Positions 12,786 through 19,786 of a DNA stretch of 24,215 nt are shown here, one piece after another; the stretch's first letter is position 1; each line of letters opens with the position of its first letter. The notes under the pieces are model-generated. The model saw only the letters and a list, made by a program, of their open reading frames with translations, made no database searches and was not told the origin of the DNA. The stretch is from a virus. Position numbers and translations under genes: made by a program. The stretch spans positions 1 through 24,215 of the IMG/VR virus record IMGVR_UViG_3300020174_000075; one strand, given 5' to 3'.

Positions 12786-13309
12786 GGCTTACGTCCTACA
12801 AATACATGATCTGCCCAACGGCGAGATCTTTCGTCTGGTTGTGATCGATCTACATAATCAGTAATAGTTTCTAATCCTGCCTCTTCGGCAATAGCCTGAA
12901 ATGCATCATCCATAAATCTCCAGCAATCAATAGAGTCGTGGTACTTACCTGCTGATGGTGCAATAAGAATAATATAACCACCAGATTTAAGTACACGTGT
13001 CATTTCGATAACACTGCGAAATGGATTCTTTACATGCTCAAGTACCTGTCCGCATACTACAAGATCAATAGATCCTTCTTCAAATGGTAATTCATAATCA
13101 CCAGGCATAACATGTGTAACATTTGGTCCGTTCTGGATATCTGCAATATAATAGTCTTTTACTACATCCTTAAACATTTGCTTGTACGATCTATCTTGAC
13201 CAGGCTTAATATCTCTACCACCAACGTCAAGAATAGTAATACCTTTTTCTAATCTAGATCCTAGTAGATCTCTAGATCTTTGCATATTAATACGGGATGA
13301 TGGGTGCAT
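12782..13309 (-). CDS. Class I SAM methyltransferase (Methyltransf_11 type)
   Basis: A 175-aa protein with the standard motifs: motif I ITILDVGGRD (residues 25-33), an acidic residue after strand 2 (YYIADIQNG), motif around strand 4 IDLVVCGQVLEHVKNP and post-motif LKSGGYIILIAPSAG. The EHV sequence is characteristic of methyltransferases acting on small molecules and sugars. It also has WRFMDDAFQAIAEEAG, the usual late helix. Length is normal for a stand-alone catalytic domain. An AAGGA ribosome-binding site lies in the end of the upstream gene, and the genes are 2 nt apart. The substrate is probably a sugar residue of the product glycan. Confidence 0.9.
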   Translation of the reverse strand: MHPSSRINMQRSRDLLGSRLEKGITILDVGGRDIKPGQDRSYKQMFKDVVKDYYIADIQNGPNVTHVMPGDYELPFEEGSIDLVVCGQVLEHVKNPFRSVIEMTRVLKSGGYIILIAPSAGKYHDSIDCWRFMDDAFQAIAEEAGLETITDYVDRSQPDERSRRWADHVFVGRKP

Positions 13310-13311
13310 AA

Positions 13312-13905
13312 TTAAATCCTTATCTCAAATTGTACAGCGCCGTGTTGCTTAATTTTAAATTTATGTTTACTTACAAATTCTTTTACTGCCTTTGTTACAC
13401 CAGGCTTACCAAATCTTTGTCCCCATTTATAATCATCGCCAAGAATCATACCACCAGGTTTTACGATTTTTAATGAATTTTCTAGATCAGCAGTTACACC
13501 TTCATATGAATGAGATCCATCTAAATAGATCCAATCTAATTGATCACCTTTAAATTCTTTAAAGAAATCGTCTGATGTTTCTCTGCAAACAGTTACGTTC
13601 GAATAGGGACTAAATCTACGATTTACATCTTCGTATACTTTTTCGTAGTATTTCTGAAAGCCTTCTTCAGTATTCGATCCTGTTACTTTTTCATATCTAC
13701 TTAGATATTCATCCCATTCAAATTCAGTAGATCCTTTATATGGTTCTACACTCCACGGATCTACCAGATATAAATGCTTAAGATTTTTCATAAAAAAGTT
13801 ATAGGATGTGTTACCCCACCATACACCAACTTCAGCACCAATTGTATCTTCTTTAATAAGGTGCATAATATTATGCGAATCCTTATTAATTCTACTTCCC
13901 ATCAT
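13312..13905 (-). CDS. Class I SAM methyltransferase (Methyltransf_24 type)
   Basis: A 197-aa protein when started at ATG 13905, which overlaps the previous stop (ATGA) and has GGAG 9 nt upstream. An in-frame TTG at 13920 overlaps that ribosome-binding site and is unlikely. Motif I is GAEVGVWWGNTS (residues 23-34), strand 4 is LDWIYLDGSHSYEGVTADLE and strand 5 follows with VKPGGMILGDDYKWG. The YLDGSHxYExVxxDLE signature is typical of methyltransferases found in polysaccharide and small-molecule loci, including TylF-like sugar O-methyltransferases. An O-methyl group on a sugar is the natural guess. Confidence 0.9.
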   Translation of the reverse strand: MMGSRINKDSHNIMHLIKEDTIGAEVGVWWGNTSYNFFMKNLKHLYLVDPWSVEPYKGSTEFEWDEYLSRYEKVTGSNTEEGFQKYYEKVYEDVNRRFSPYSNVTVCRETSDDFFKEFKGDQLDWIYLDGSHSYEGVTADLENSLKIVKPGGMILGDDYKWGQRFGKPGVTKAVKEFVSKHKFKIKQHGAVQFEIRI

Positions 13906-14588
13906 TTCGTGTGTCTCCAATAATTTTTCTTAGCACCTGTATCAAAATCGAATCCCCATGTTTCGATATCCTTTTGATACCAATCAGCAACAATCTGAAT
14001 TGTTTCTGGTGTATATATTGTTTTATAATCTTCGTTTAATCCGGTAACATTTCTAGCTCTGCTCATTTCAGGAATTTTAAAATATGCACAGAGATCACTG
14101 TTTAGGTTTTCAAATCTCATCATATCACATTTAATATTTCCTTCTTTATCGGTAACATAATCGTATGCATTATACCAACCACGGATAGCTCTGTGCCACA
14201 TATATTTCATATCTCCCCATTCGAATCTTTCTTCTAGGAAATGTTCAAATGAATTGATTTTATGTTTACCAGGTTTTTCTTTTTTCTCTACCTCAATTAC
14301 TTTTTTTGCAAAGAAATAGCGTGACACTACTCTATCCCAAGGATTTCTAATAACAGCAAATGCTTCGTGCCCACGCGCGAAAGCAGGATTTAGATCACGC
14401 CATCTTGCATGTTCATATCCATGATGATCCCCAATACTATTCATATGAGCTAATACAGACTGGGTATACTGTTTGCTTTTATGAATCTGCGGAGTAGCAG
14501 GAATAATCTTATTAGCTAGCTGAGGCGACCTACGTATGGTCATTCCAGCATTTTTTGGGATGTGTATAAAAATTCTTTTAAGAAACAT
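13902..14588 (-). CDS. Sulfotransferase (PAPS-dependent)
   Basis: A 228-aa protein with the two co-substrate motifs of carbohydrate sulfotransferases: the 5'-phosphosulfate loop IFIHIPKNAGMT (residues 6-17) and the 3'-phosphate site AVIRNPWDRVVSRYFF (78-93). The C-terminus (TPETIQIVADWYQKDIETWG) matches the helix that usually ends Sulfotransfer_2 domains. The enzyme would move sulfate from PAPS to a hydroxyl of a sugar or another acceptor. It overlaps the GT8-like gene upstream by 11 nt and the methyltransferase downstream by 4 nt, so it works in the same pathway. The PAPS must come from the host, since no PAPS synthesis gene is seen here. Confidence 0.9.
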   Translation of the reverse strand: MFLKRIFIHIPKNAGMTIRRSPQLANKIIPATPQIHKSKQYTQSVLAHMNSIGDHHGYEHARWRDLNPAFARGHEAFAVIRNPWDRVVSRYFFAKKVIEVEKKEKPGKHKINSFEHFLEERFEWGDMKYMWHRAIRGWYNAYDYVTDKEGNIKCDMMRFENLNSDLCAYFKIPEMSRARNVTGLNEDYKTIYTPETIQIVADWYQKDIETWGFDFDTGAKKNYWRHTK

Positions 14589-15363
14589 ATTTCATTAACT
14601 CTTTTACGTTCTCGCCTCTATTTGGTAATTTATCTTTTAAGAAAAAATGTACAAAGTGTGCTTCTTTTACTTTGTTATCTTTAATTCCTTTAAAGAGGCC
14701 GTTCCATTTCCAATCTAGATGTTTAACATTCATCTTCTCTTGTTTTACCCAGGTATTTAGGAGAGTTTGATCTGTTGACCATTTCCATGGTCCCATCCCA
14801 TCAACAAAGGCTTTAAACTCTGGTCTGTTTATAAATTGGTGAGGGGTTTGTCCTTTTAGATATTTCGATATACGTTTATTCATAACCATAATACCCATAT
14901 TAAAAAACTCGCCACCAGTTTGCTTATCCCATTTCCAATCTAGTTTAATGGAACTATATTGCATACGAGAATAGTTAAGTATCTTTTGTCTGTACTGATC
15001 AGTAATAGGCATTTCGCGCTCGACCACGCCCGCGAAGTCAATATCCGTATTTAGTTCATCAAAAACATTAGGAGAGCCAGGTCTAATCCAAACATCAGCA
15101 TCAATAATAGCAATCTGATCATACTTTGGCCAATATGTAAAAGCATTCTCTTTTTCAAAGATAGGTAAAAATCCGCCATGCTTTTCGTACGATTCTCTAC
15201 TACGATTTGTAGAAAATACGTCTGGTTTAATTCTTAATATAGGGGTTTTTTGTACCTCATGATCAATACCGTGTTGTTTACAGTATTGGGATACAGACTC
15301 TACACAATGATCATAAAGATGTGAACGCTTGCCAACATAAACCTGATAAATCAATCTTTTCAT
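14578..15363 (-). CDS. GT-A glycosyltransferase, GT8-like, first gene of the glycan cluster
   Basis: A 261-aa protein with a metal-binding DAD motif (residues 88-90) in YDQIAIIDADVWIRPGSP. EFFNMGIMVMNK follows about 75 residues later, and the C-terminal KEAHFVHFFLKDKLP supplies a His, the usual order for retaining GT8-type enzymes. An insertion of about 50 residues between the DAD and the NMG motif is rich in Tyr, Arg and Trp and may shape the acceptor site. Only a weak GTGAG ribosome-binding site precedes the start. No early promoter lies immediately upstream, so the cluster is probably read through from the EF-hand membrane protein gene 37 nt away. Confidence 0.85.
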   Translation of the reverse strand: MKRLIYQVYVGKRSHLYDHCVESVSQYCKQHGIDHEVQKTPILRIKPDVFSTNRSRESYEKHGGFLPIFEKENAFTYWPKYDQIAIIDADVWIRPGSPNVFDELNTDIDFAGVVEREMPITDQYRQKILNYSRMQYSSIKLDWKWDKQTGGEFFNMGIMVMNKRISKYLKGQTPHQFINRPEFKAFVDGMGPWKWSTDQTLLNTWVKQEKMNVKHLDWKWNGLFKGIKDNKVKEAHFVHFFLKDKLPNRGENVKELMKYVS

Positions 15364-15400
15364 AACTACTCACTTTATTTAATTATCTAGTATTATATAT

Positions 15401-15766
15401 TTACTTTTTAGCGGAAGGTTTACCTTTGACTGCATCAGCACCAAAGAATGCTGCAACTAATACCGAGATAGAAACAAAATAAGTTGGTGCAATATCACTA
15501 ATTAATTGTGCAGCTTTATCTTGACCCATGATAGTAGTAACAAGAATAATTGCTGGATAGAGTAACATACCAAATAATGCGAACCAAGTCATTTTTCTCA
15601 TAGCATCTCTTTGTGCATCAGCATCTTCAAGTTCTTTACGTTTAAACTCCATATGCATTGCAAGCTCTTCTGCAGTGATATGGCCATCACCATTAGTATC
15701 AGCTTCATCTAGACCTTCAACAGTCTTCCGTAAGGCTTTGATATCTTCCTTTGTCGGCTCTGACAT
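15401..15766 (-). CDS. EF-hand membrane protein, holin-like
   Basis: A 121-aa protein with a complete canonical EF-hand calcium loop, DTNGDGHITAEE (residues 23-34), followed by a charged helix (about 36-57). Two transmembrane segments follow (about 59-80, WFALFGMLLYPAIILVTTIM, and about 90-111) and a short basic tail ends KGKPSAKK. A GGAG ribosome-binding site precedes the ATG. Small two-pass phage proteins with basic tails are often holins; a calcium-binding domain in front would be an unusual regulatory element. Similar proteins seem to recur in marine myoviruses, without known function as far as I can recall. The holin role is inference from topology. Confidence 0.8.
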   Translation of the reverse strand: MSEPTKEDIKALRKTVEGLDEADTNGDGHITAEELAMHMEFKRKELEDADAQRDAMRKMTWFALFGMLLYPAIILVTTIMGQDKAAQLISDIAPTYFVSISVLVAAFFGADAVKGKPSAKK

Positions 15767-15968
15767 TTTTATACTCCGTAAGGATTTCTTGTGCTATTTT
15801 TTTTGCATCATCAAAACCATTACGAAGTGAATTAGACTTATGCCCATCCTGAACAAACCAATTTAGAGTATTTATACAAGATCCGCTAACATTTTCCGGA
15901 AACTTATATTCACCAGTAAGTTCCTCGAATTCTGTTCTAAGCATTAATAATTCAATTAGATTTTTCAA
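15717..15968 (-). CDS. Small hypothetical protein
   Basis: An 83-aa soluble protein starting at a TTG (15968) with GGAG 7 nt upstream; an ATG at 15944 is an alternative giving 75 aa. It overlaps the nucleotidase gene upstream by 17 nt and the EF-hand gene downstream by 50 nt, an unusually long overlap for this window. The sequence is helical at both ends with a central SGSCINTLNWFVQDGHKSNS stretch. No motif or membrane segment is recognised. Codon use and gene packing support translation, but the function is unknown. Confidence 0.7.
   Translation of the reverse strand: MKNLIELLMLRTEFEELTGEYKFPENVSGSCINTLNWFVQDGHKSNSLRNGFDDAKKIAQEILTEYKNVRADKGRYQSLTEDC
15869..15876 (-). promoter_or_regulatory. 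Possible late promoter box ahead of the EF-hand gene
   Basis: TATAAATA occurs on the minus strand within the upstream small gene, about 100 nt before the EF-hand/holin-like start and in the right orientation to transcribe it and the glycan cluster. In DNA this AT-rich several such 8-mers are expected by chance, so this is only suggestive. Confidence 0.25.
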
Positions 15969-16464
15969 TCGCTTTCTCCAGTTCTACGAATAGGTATTCT
16001 TCAACATCATCTTCATTTGCTTGGAAGCGAATACCAATACCTCCAGCTTTTTCCCAACGAGTAATATTTTCAGGTTTATCATCGATGAGGATGTTTGGTT
16101 TTCTATTTAAAGGATTAATAGCATACTTATGTTTATTCCCAGTAAAGATTATATTTTCCACTAGTGGTGGAAGATAATCCCAACGAGTAAGCCATTGTCT
16201 TTTCCAATAAGCAGAATTCATCGTATCACCCCTAAGAGGTGAAGAACAGATACCCCAGTCATCTTTGGAGATCTTTTTAACAAACTTGATAATTGAATTT
16301 GTTTCATTGAAGGTATCGAGTGTATAAAAGAAATCAGTATTGGCAAGGGTAGCAAAAGCAACTTCGCGATCCTGAATTGATTTCCAATGATCAACTTTAA
16401 ACTTTTTAGCTATACCACCAAAGAAGTCTGCGATTACTCCATCCATGTCAAGATATACTGTCAT
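15952..16464 (-). CDS. HAD-family nucleotidase, probable 5'(3')-deoxyribonucleotidase
   Basis: A 170-aa protein with the HAD motifs in order: motif I YLDMDGVIADF, with nucleophile D6 and D8; motif II GICSSP (S74/S75); a Lys region KHKYAIN; and motif IV ILIDDKPENI (D128, D129). The DMDGVxADF opening and the size match 5'-nucleotidase C-type deoxyribonucleotidases, which dephosphorylate dNMPs or NMPs and balance nucleotide pools. Phages often carry these near other nucleotide-metabolism genes. Its start overlaps the previous stop (TAATG at 16466-16462). Confidence 0.87.
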   Translation of the reverse strand: MTVYLDMDGVIADFFGGIAKKFKVDHWKSIQDREVAFATLANTDFFYTLDTFNETNSIIKFVKKISKDDWGICSSPLRGDTMNSAYWKRQWLTRWDYLPPLVENIIFTGNKHKYAINPLNRKPNILIDDKPENITRWEKAGGIGIRFQANEDDVEEYLFVELEKAIEKSN

Positions 16465-16778
16465 TATACTGCCTCATTAATTAGTGTTTGTTCACCTAGA
16501 CGTCCAAAGCCCATTGGCTCGACTACGGAATATATTCCTTCTGGTGTACGAATAACATCGCCAACTGAAATGGAATACATGCGATCGATACGGGTAATTT
16601 TTTCTTCAGGACCAATATTACCAATCTCGAATACATCATCTAAATCGTCTGCTTCGATTTCACATACGATCTGATAATTTTCTAGAAACAGTGTAGGATC
16701 AACATATCCGTATAACCGAGCGTAGAAAGCTTCGTTTGAATCTTTTTGACCCTTGTTTTGTAAAACCTGATATTTCAT
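16464..16778 (-). CDS. Hypothetical protein, first gene of its early unit
   Basis: A 104-aa acidic protein behind a full promoter-leader cassette. The N-terminal part resembles a small alpha/beta domain (FYARLYGYVDPTLFLENYQI, then CEIEADDLDDVFEIGN). The C-terminal part is a compact beta-rich segment with MYSISVGDVIRTPEGIYSVV, reminiscent of small YopX-like or plasmid/phage proteins of unknown role. There is one Cys and no membrane segment. The start is fixed by the leader, and its stop overlaps the nucleotidase start. Function unknown; similar proteins are widespread on mobile elements as far as I can recall. Confidence 0.8.
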   Translation of the reverse strand: MKYQVLQNKGQKDSNEAFYARLYGYVDPTLFLENYQIVCEIEADDLDDVFEIGNIGPEEKITRIDRMYSISVGDVIRTPEGIYSVVEPMGFGRLGEQTLINEAV

Positions 16779-16809
16779 AATTAAGCTCCTCTTCCTAATT
16801 GTTGATATT

Positions 16810-16838
16810 ATTATATCGCAGTTTTACTAGAATGTAAA
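16810..16838 (-). promoter_or_regulatory. Early-type promoter with conserved leader for the 16778 unit
   Basis: On the minus strand, GGGGG-TTTACA (16838-16833), a 17-bp spacer and TATAAT (16815-16810), then the AACAATTAGGAAGAGGAG leader with CTTAATT before the ATG. The sequence before the -35 (16833-16860) is nearly the same as at 8394-8421. Confidence 0.88.
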
Positions 16839-16867
16839 CCCCCTTTTTTCATTTTATTTGATTTTTT

Positions 16868-17740
16868 TTATACCACAAATGATTTTTTGTACCCCCTGTA
16901 GATAGGATATCCAATGGATTTCATATATTCTATAAATGGTTTCTTTTTAGGATTATTAGGTCTAAGTTTAGAATGCAAATAGAAATACTCCTTGTAAACT
17001 ATCGGATCTAATAGTGGATATCTAACTTCTACTTTATATTTTTGATATTGTTCTTCAGAATCTTTTAAGAACATTTCCAAAAGTTGATTATCAGTAGAAG
17101 TATAAAATTCATCTGCACCTAATCCAGATAAAGCTACCCTATTTTTACAAAATGATGCTAATACAGAGTGGCTTTCATTATCAGGCAAATTAGGCTTTAC
17201 CAATGTCTTGGGTATAGTATCAGATTCTTTCCAACATTTATATTCACGATTTAACTTTAATCTTTTGTCTAATATTTCAGGATCTTCACTTTCTACATAG
17301 CTTAAGGTCCTAAAATCTAAATCCTGACGGATAGCCCCTGTAACAATGGAACCGCTGTCATGACCACAACTAAGAAAGATTGTAGGATTATCCTTACATC
17401 TAAATGCAATTGCATTATCTAATGCTATAAAAAAGTTTTTATAAGAATATTGTTTTTCTTTTCCCTGAGGTGGATTATAGTACAGATCTGTTATACTAAT
17501 ATTATCAGTTCTACTAATAATTTGGTTGTCTTCTACAACTATTGTAGAATTTCTTGGTAATTTACCAGCACATTTAGTACCGGCAAAGTCTGTAATGTAA
17601 ATAGTTTTATTACCATCTTTAATTTCAATACAGAAATCACCTCTTAGATGTTTACCGACATCTAATCCAAATTCGTCATACAATGCTAAAATATCGTATG
17701 GACAAAACCCTTTAAGAACGAAAGATCTTTCGGCGGTCAT
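16868..17740 (-). CDS. Asparagine-synthetase-like ATP pyrophosphatase without a glutaminase Cys
   Basis: A 290-aa protein. Residues about 119-132 (PTIFLSCGHDSGSI) are the SGGxDS-type PP-loop that binds ATP pyrophosphate. ALSGLGADEF (about 203-212) and VRYPLLD (239-245) are the other two AsnB synthetase-domain signatures. The first 60 residues (LRGDFCIEIKDGNKTIYITD, then FAGTKCAGKL) look like the beta-strand core of a class II glutaminase, but the essential N-terminal Cys is absent. It is about half the normal AsnB length (about 550 aa). Ammonia-dependent asparagine or amide synthesis, or modification of another carboxylate, would fit. It overlaps the nuclease gene upstream by 29 nt and has AAGG upstream of the ATG. 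Confidence 0.82.
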   Translation of the reverse strand: MTAERSFVLKGFCPYDILALYDEFGLDVGKHLRGDFCIEIKDGNKTIYITDFAGTKCAGKLPRNSTIVVEDNQIISRTDNISITDLYYNPPQGKEKQYSYKNFFIALDNAIAFRCKDNPTIFLSCGHDSGSIVTGAIRQDLDFRTLSYVESEDPEILDKRLKLNREYKCWKESDTIPKTLVKPNLPDNESHSVLASFCKNRVALSGLGADEFYTSTDNQLLEMFLKDSEEQYQKYKVEVRYPLLDPIVYKEYFYLHSKLRPNNPKKKPFIEYMKSIGYPIYRGYKKSFVV

Positions 17741-18383
17741 ATTCAGCCTTTGTTTTAAGTAAAAGATCTACATAATTATCACGATGCTCTTTGAAGACCA
17801 TTGGCTCATGGTTATCAACATCCATAATAATAACTGTATTAGTAATAGGCATGCCAGTACGTTCTTCAAACATAATGGCATAGCCTGACATTTGTGCAAA
17901 GTAGTTTGGGATCTTTTCTTTTTTCTTAGGCCACTTCGAAGTCTTAAAATCTACAATAGAAGGTACCCCATCGAAATCAGCAATAGCATCGCATCGACCA
18001 GCAACGCCAAGGTGATCACTATAAAGAGGTACCTCAAGACCATAGATTTTTCCAATCCGCTCGTCCAGAATAGGACGTAGGTTCTCGAGGCTTTGTCTAA
18101 TGTGGAGGAGAAAGTCTTCAGTATTTTCATTCTTTAAATACCTTTCAATAATAGAGTGTACATGTGTACCTCTGTTTGCTGCACGTGTGCCAATACGATT
18201 GGCCTCATCTTCCCCTACCCTTTTTCGCCATTGTAAAATGGCTTCTTCATTAATAATGCTTAAGACTGTAGTAATGCTAGGATAACGATTACCGTTAGGA
18301 GCAAGGTAAGTCCTGCCAGTTGGCTTTGTGTCTGCAACGAGATCATCATATCCCAAATCAATTTTTTCATGTATAAACCTCAT
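17712..18383 (-). CDS. PD-(D/E)XK nuclease, RecB/Cas4-like exonuclease
   Basis: A 223-aa protein with the RecB-like nuclease pattern: GTHVHSIIERYL (His near residue 74-76), a conserved Glu in GLEVPLYSD (E117), GVAGRCDAIADFDG (D132), the D-x-K core VDFKTSK (D145, K147) and the QxxxY helix AQMSGYAIMFE (Q164, Y168). Such enzymes degrade or process DNA ends; in T4-like marine phages comparable proteins are annotated as exonucleases and may support recombination or host DNA breakdown. It has no Cys cluster, so no iron-sulfur site as in Cas4. The start overlaps the previous stop (ATGA). Confidence 0.88.
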   Translation of the reverse strand: MRFIHEKIDLGYDDLVADTKPTGRTYLAPNGNRYPSITTVLSIINEEAILQWRKRVGEDEANRIGTRAANRGTHVHSIIERYLKNENTEDFLLHIRQSLENLRPILDERIGKIYGLEVPLYSDHLGVAGRCDAIADFDGVPSIVDFKTSKWPKKKEKIPNYFAQMSGYAIMFEERTGMPITNTVIIMDVDNHEPMVFKEHRDNYVDLLLKTKAEYDRRKIFRS

Positions 18384-18610
18384 ACTTTAATTGTATTCCC
18401 ACTTCCGGATGTTTTTTTAATTTGTTTCATTTTATCTTTAAATCCATCAGGTACTTTGCTATGAAGTGTACCAACACCTGTTACAATCTTAGGCGTACTT
18501 AATACTTTAACAATATCCTCATCTTCTAACATAGGTGCTAGTTCATGGAAATTGCAATTTACATCCCATTCTTCGCCAGTAGAAATTCTACGCAGTGTAT
18601 AGGTTGGCAC
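18380..18610 (-). CDS. Small hypothetical protein with FmdB-like opening
   Basis: A 76-aa protein beginning MPTYTLRRISTGEEWDVNC, which resembles the opening of FmdB-type zinc ribbon proteins and a widespread phage family with a conserved C-terminus. Only one Cys remains, so zinc binding is unlikely. The C-terminal part STPKIVTGVGTLHSKVPDGF followed by KDKMKQIKK matches the phage version. The start codon is GTG at 18610 with AGGA upstream, inside the previous gene (23-nt overlap). Role unknown. Confidence 0.78.
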   Translation of the reverse strand: MPTYTLRRISTGEEWDVNCNFHELAPMLEDEDIVKVLSTPKIVTGVGTLHSKVPDGFKDKMKQIKKTSGSGNTIKV

Positions 18611-18770
18611 TGATCTTTTCCTTTACATATTTTATCTGGGTCTCTAAATACTTGACAGCTTCCTCCACATTATAAGGATAATCTAGTCTTTGAACCATAT
18701 TAGGACTAATCTTAGATTTTTCAGTTTGCAATTCAGTAATAAGATATTCCATTTTATCTAAATCAAGCAT
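18588..18770 (-). CDS. 60-aa helical hypothetical protein
   Basis: A small protein started at ATG 18770, which has GGAG 7 nt upstream; an ATG two codons earlier would be too close to that site. It is acidic at the start (MLDLDKMEYLITELQTEK) with a helical C-terminus (EEAVKYLETQIKYVKEKI), and looks like a two-helix protein. No Cys and no motif. It overlaps its neighbours on both sides within the operon from 19347 to 16868. Function unknown. Confidence 0.75.
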   Translation of the reverse strand: MLDLDKMEYLITELQTEKSKISPNMVQRLDYPYNVEEAVKYLETQIKYVKEKISANLYTA

Positions 18771-19347
18771 AAGCATTCTCCATAATATTAAACCAATCCG
18801 GTACTGGACGTTTTGTCCAAGCCATTTTAAACCGTTCCTGTTTAGTTTGGTAGAATGCCTGATAGGCTTTTACAGGATCACCTAGTGCAATACATTCTGG
18901 ATTAGAATTCATAGCAAGTTTAAATTCTGTCATAGGACCTTGCGGAATATTGCGTGGATGGTTTTTTAGAGGCCATAGGTGTACACGTTCGCATTTATGA
19001 ATCTTATCATATCTGTATGTATATTCCTTGCAAAGAGCATATAGATGTTCCCAGTGCCAGTCATAGTTATCACTAGATTCCATTGTCCATACAGTGCACG
19101 GATGACGTTCATGAACATTACACATAAGTATTAATTCCATTTCAAGGTCATCGGCACCATCATATAGATCATAATATTTAATCATACGTTTACCAGATTT
19201 AGATGGTTTAAGTCGCATCTTACCATCTAGCAATCGATGTACTGTCGATAGCATCTGAGCTGATTCTGTAATCATTTTGACTACATGCTTGTCACACTGC
19301 ATTTGTGCAGCAACTACTGGATCTTTATCTAATACAAATATGTTCAT
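18763..19347 (-). CDS. Conserved phage protein of unknown function, His/Cys/Trp-rich
   Basis: A 194-aa protein starting MNIFVLDKDPVVAAQMQCDK, followed by HVVKMITESAQMLSTVHR, then CNVHERHPCTVWTMESSDNY with WHWEHL. Many His, Cys, Trp and Tyr residues sit in conserved-looking clusters. The N-terminal signature is familiar from marine phages and large DNA viruses as an uncharacterised family. The fixed His (CDKH, NVHERHPC) and the acidic residues could form a metal site, hinting at an enzyme acting on nucleic acid or nucleotides, but this is inference. It is the first gene behind its own promoter. Confidence 0.82.
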   Translation of the reverse strand: MNIFVLDKDPVVAAQMQCDKHVVKMITESAQMLSTVHRLLDGKMRLKPSKSGKRMIKYYDLYDGADDLEMELILMCNVHERHPCTVWTMESSDNYDWHWEHLYALCKEYTYRYDKIHKCERVHLWPLKNHPRNIPQGPMTEFKLAMNSNPECIALGDPVKAYQAFYQTKQERFKMAWTKRPVPDWFNIMENAYA

Positions 19348-19356
19348 AATACCCTC

Positions 19357-19385
19357 ATTATACCGTATATTAGTCTTGAAGTAAA
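19357..19385 (-). promoter_or_regulatory. Early-type promoter for the 19347 operon
   Basis: On the minus strand, GGG-TTTACT (19385-19380), a 17-bp spacer and TATAAT (19362-19357), only 9 nt before the ATG at 19347, so the transcript would be nearly leaderless or have a very short leader. It overlaps the end of the upstream gene (stop near 19370). The -35 differs by one base from the other copies. Confidence 0.7.
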
Positions 19386-19786
19386 CCCGGAAAAGTTTCT
19401 TTTACCAAAGCTTTAGTAATACCAGCTGGTTTTTCTTTATTCACCATATCGATTACAAGCTGTGCATCTTTAGGATGTATGCTTTCGATAACGCTAATAA
19501 AAATAGTTTCACGTTTAAATGCTGGTAGCTTATCACCCGGACCACCTTTAACAAAATATTTAAACTGCTTATTCTGTCCAATTAGGTTACTAGGATGATT
19601 GTGCTCTTCTGATGCAGTATATGGTGGTGATCCTGGTGGAAGATTCCATACTACATTTTTATCCATTGAACCACGGATAATATCTTTTAATGCCCATGTT
19701 TCATTTTCTTTTAAGATCTTAATCTTATCTTCTTTCTTTGAGGCTTTTTGTACTTCTTCTAATACCTCGAATACATATTGTTTCAT
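19370..19786 (-). CDS. Hypothetical protein, DUF6433-like (tentative)
   Basis: A 138-aa protein: helical N-terminus (YVFEVLEEVQKASKKEDKIK), then VVWNLPPGSPPYTASEEHNH, and a basic segment KGGPGDKLPAFKRETIFISV. The C-terminal helix pattern includes IHPKDAQLVIDMVNKEKP. This order matches an uncharacterised family common in marine T4-like phages, which I recall as DUF6433. It follows RNase H in the same operon, with overlapping TAATG and a CAGGAG ribosome-binding site inside the RNase H gene. A role in DNA replication is possible from context only. Confidence 0.75.
   Translation of the reverse strand: MKQYVFEVLEEVQKASKKEDKIKILKENETWALKDIIRGSMDKNVVWNLPPGSPPYTASEEHNHPSNLIGQNKQFKYFVKGGPGDKLPAFKRETIFISVIESIHPKDAQLVIDMVNKEKPAGITKALVKETFPGLLQD

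Noticed and set aside
9616-15363. DNA base glucosylation system like T4 alpha/beta-glucosyltransferase
   Set aside because: The glycosyltransferases are of GT8 and GT25 type, and no dCMP hydroxymethylase is present in this window.
18763-19347. Pyrimidine-dimer glycosylase (T4 endonuclease V type)
   Set aside because: The short N-terminal resemblance is weak and the size and His/Cys clusters differ; left as unknown.
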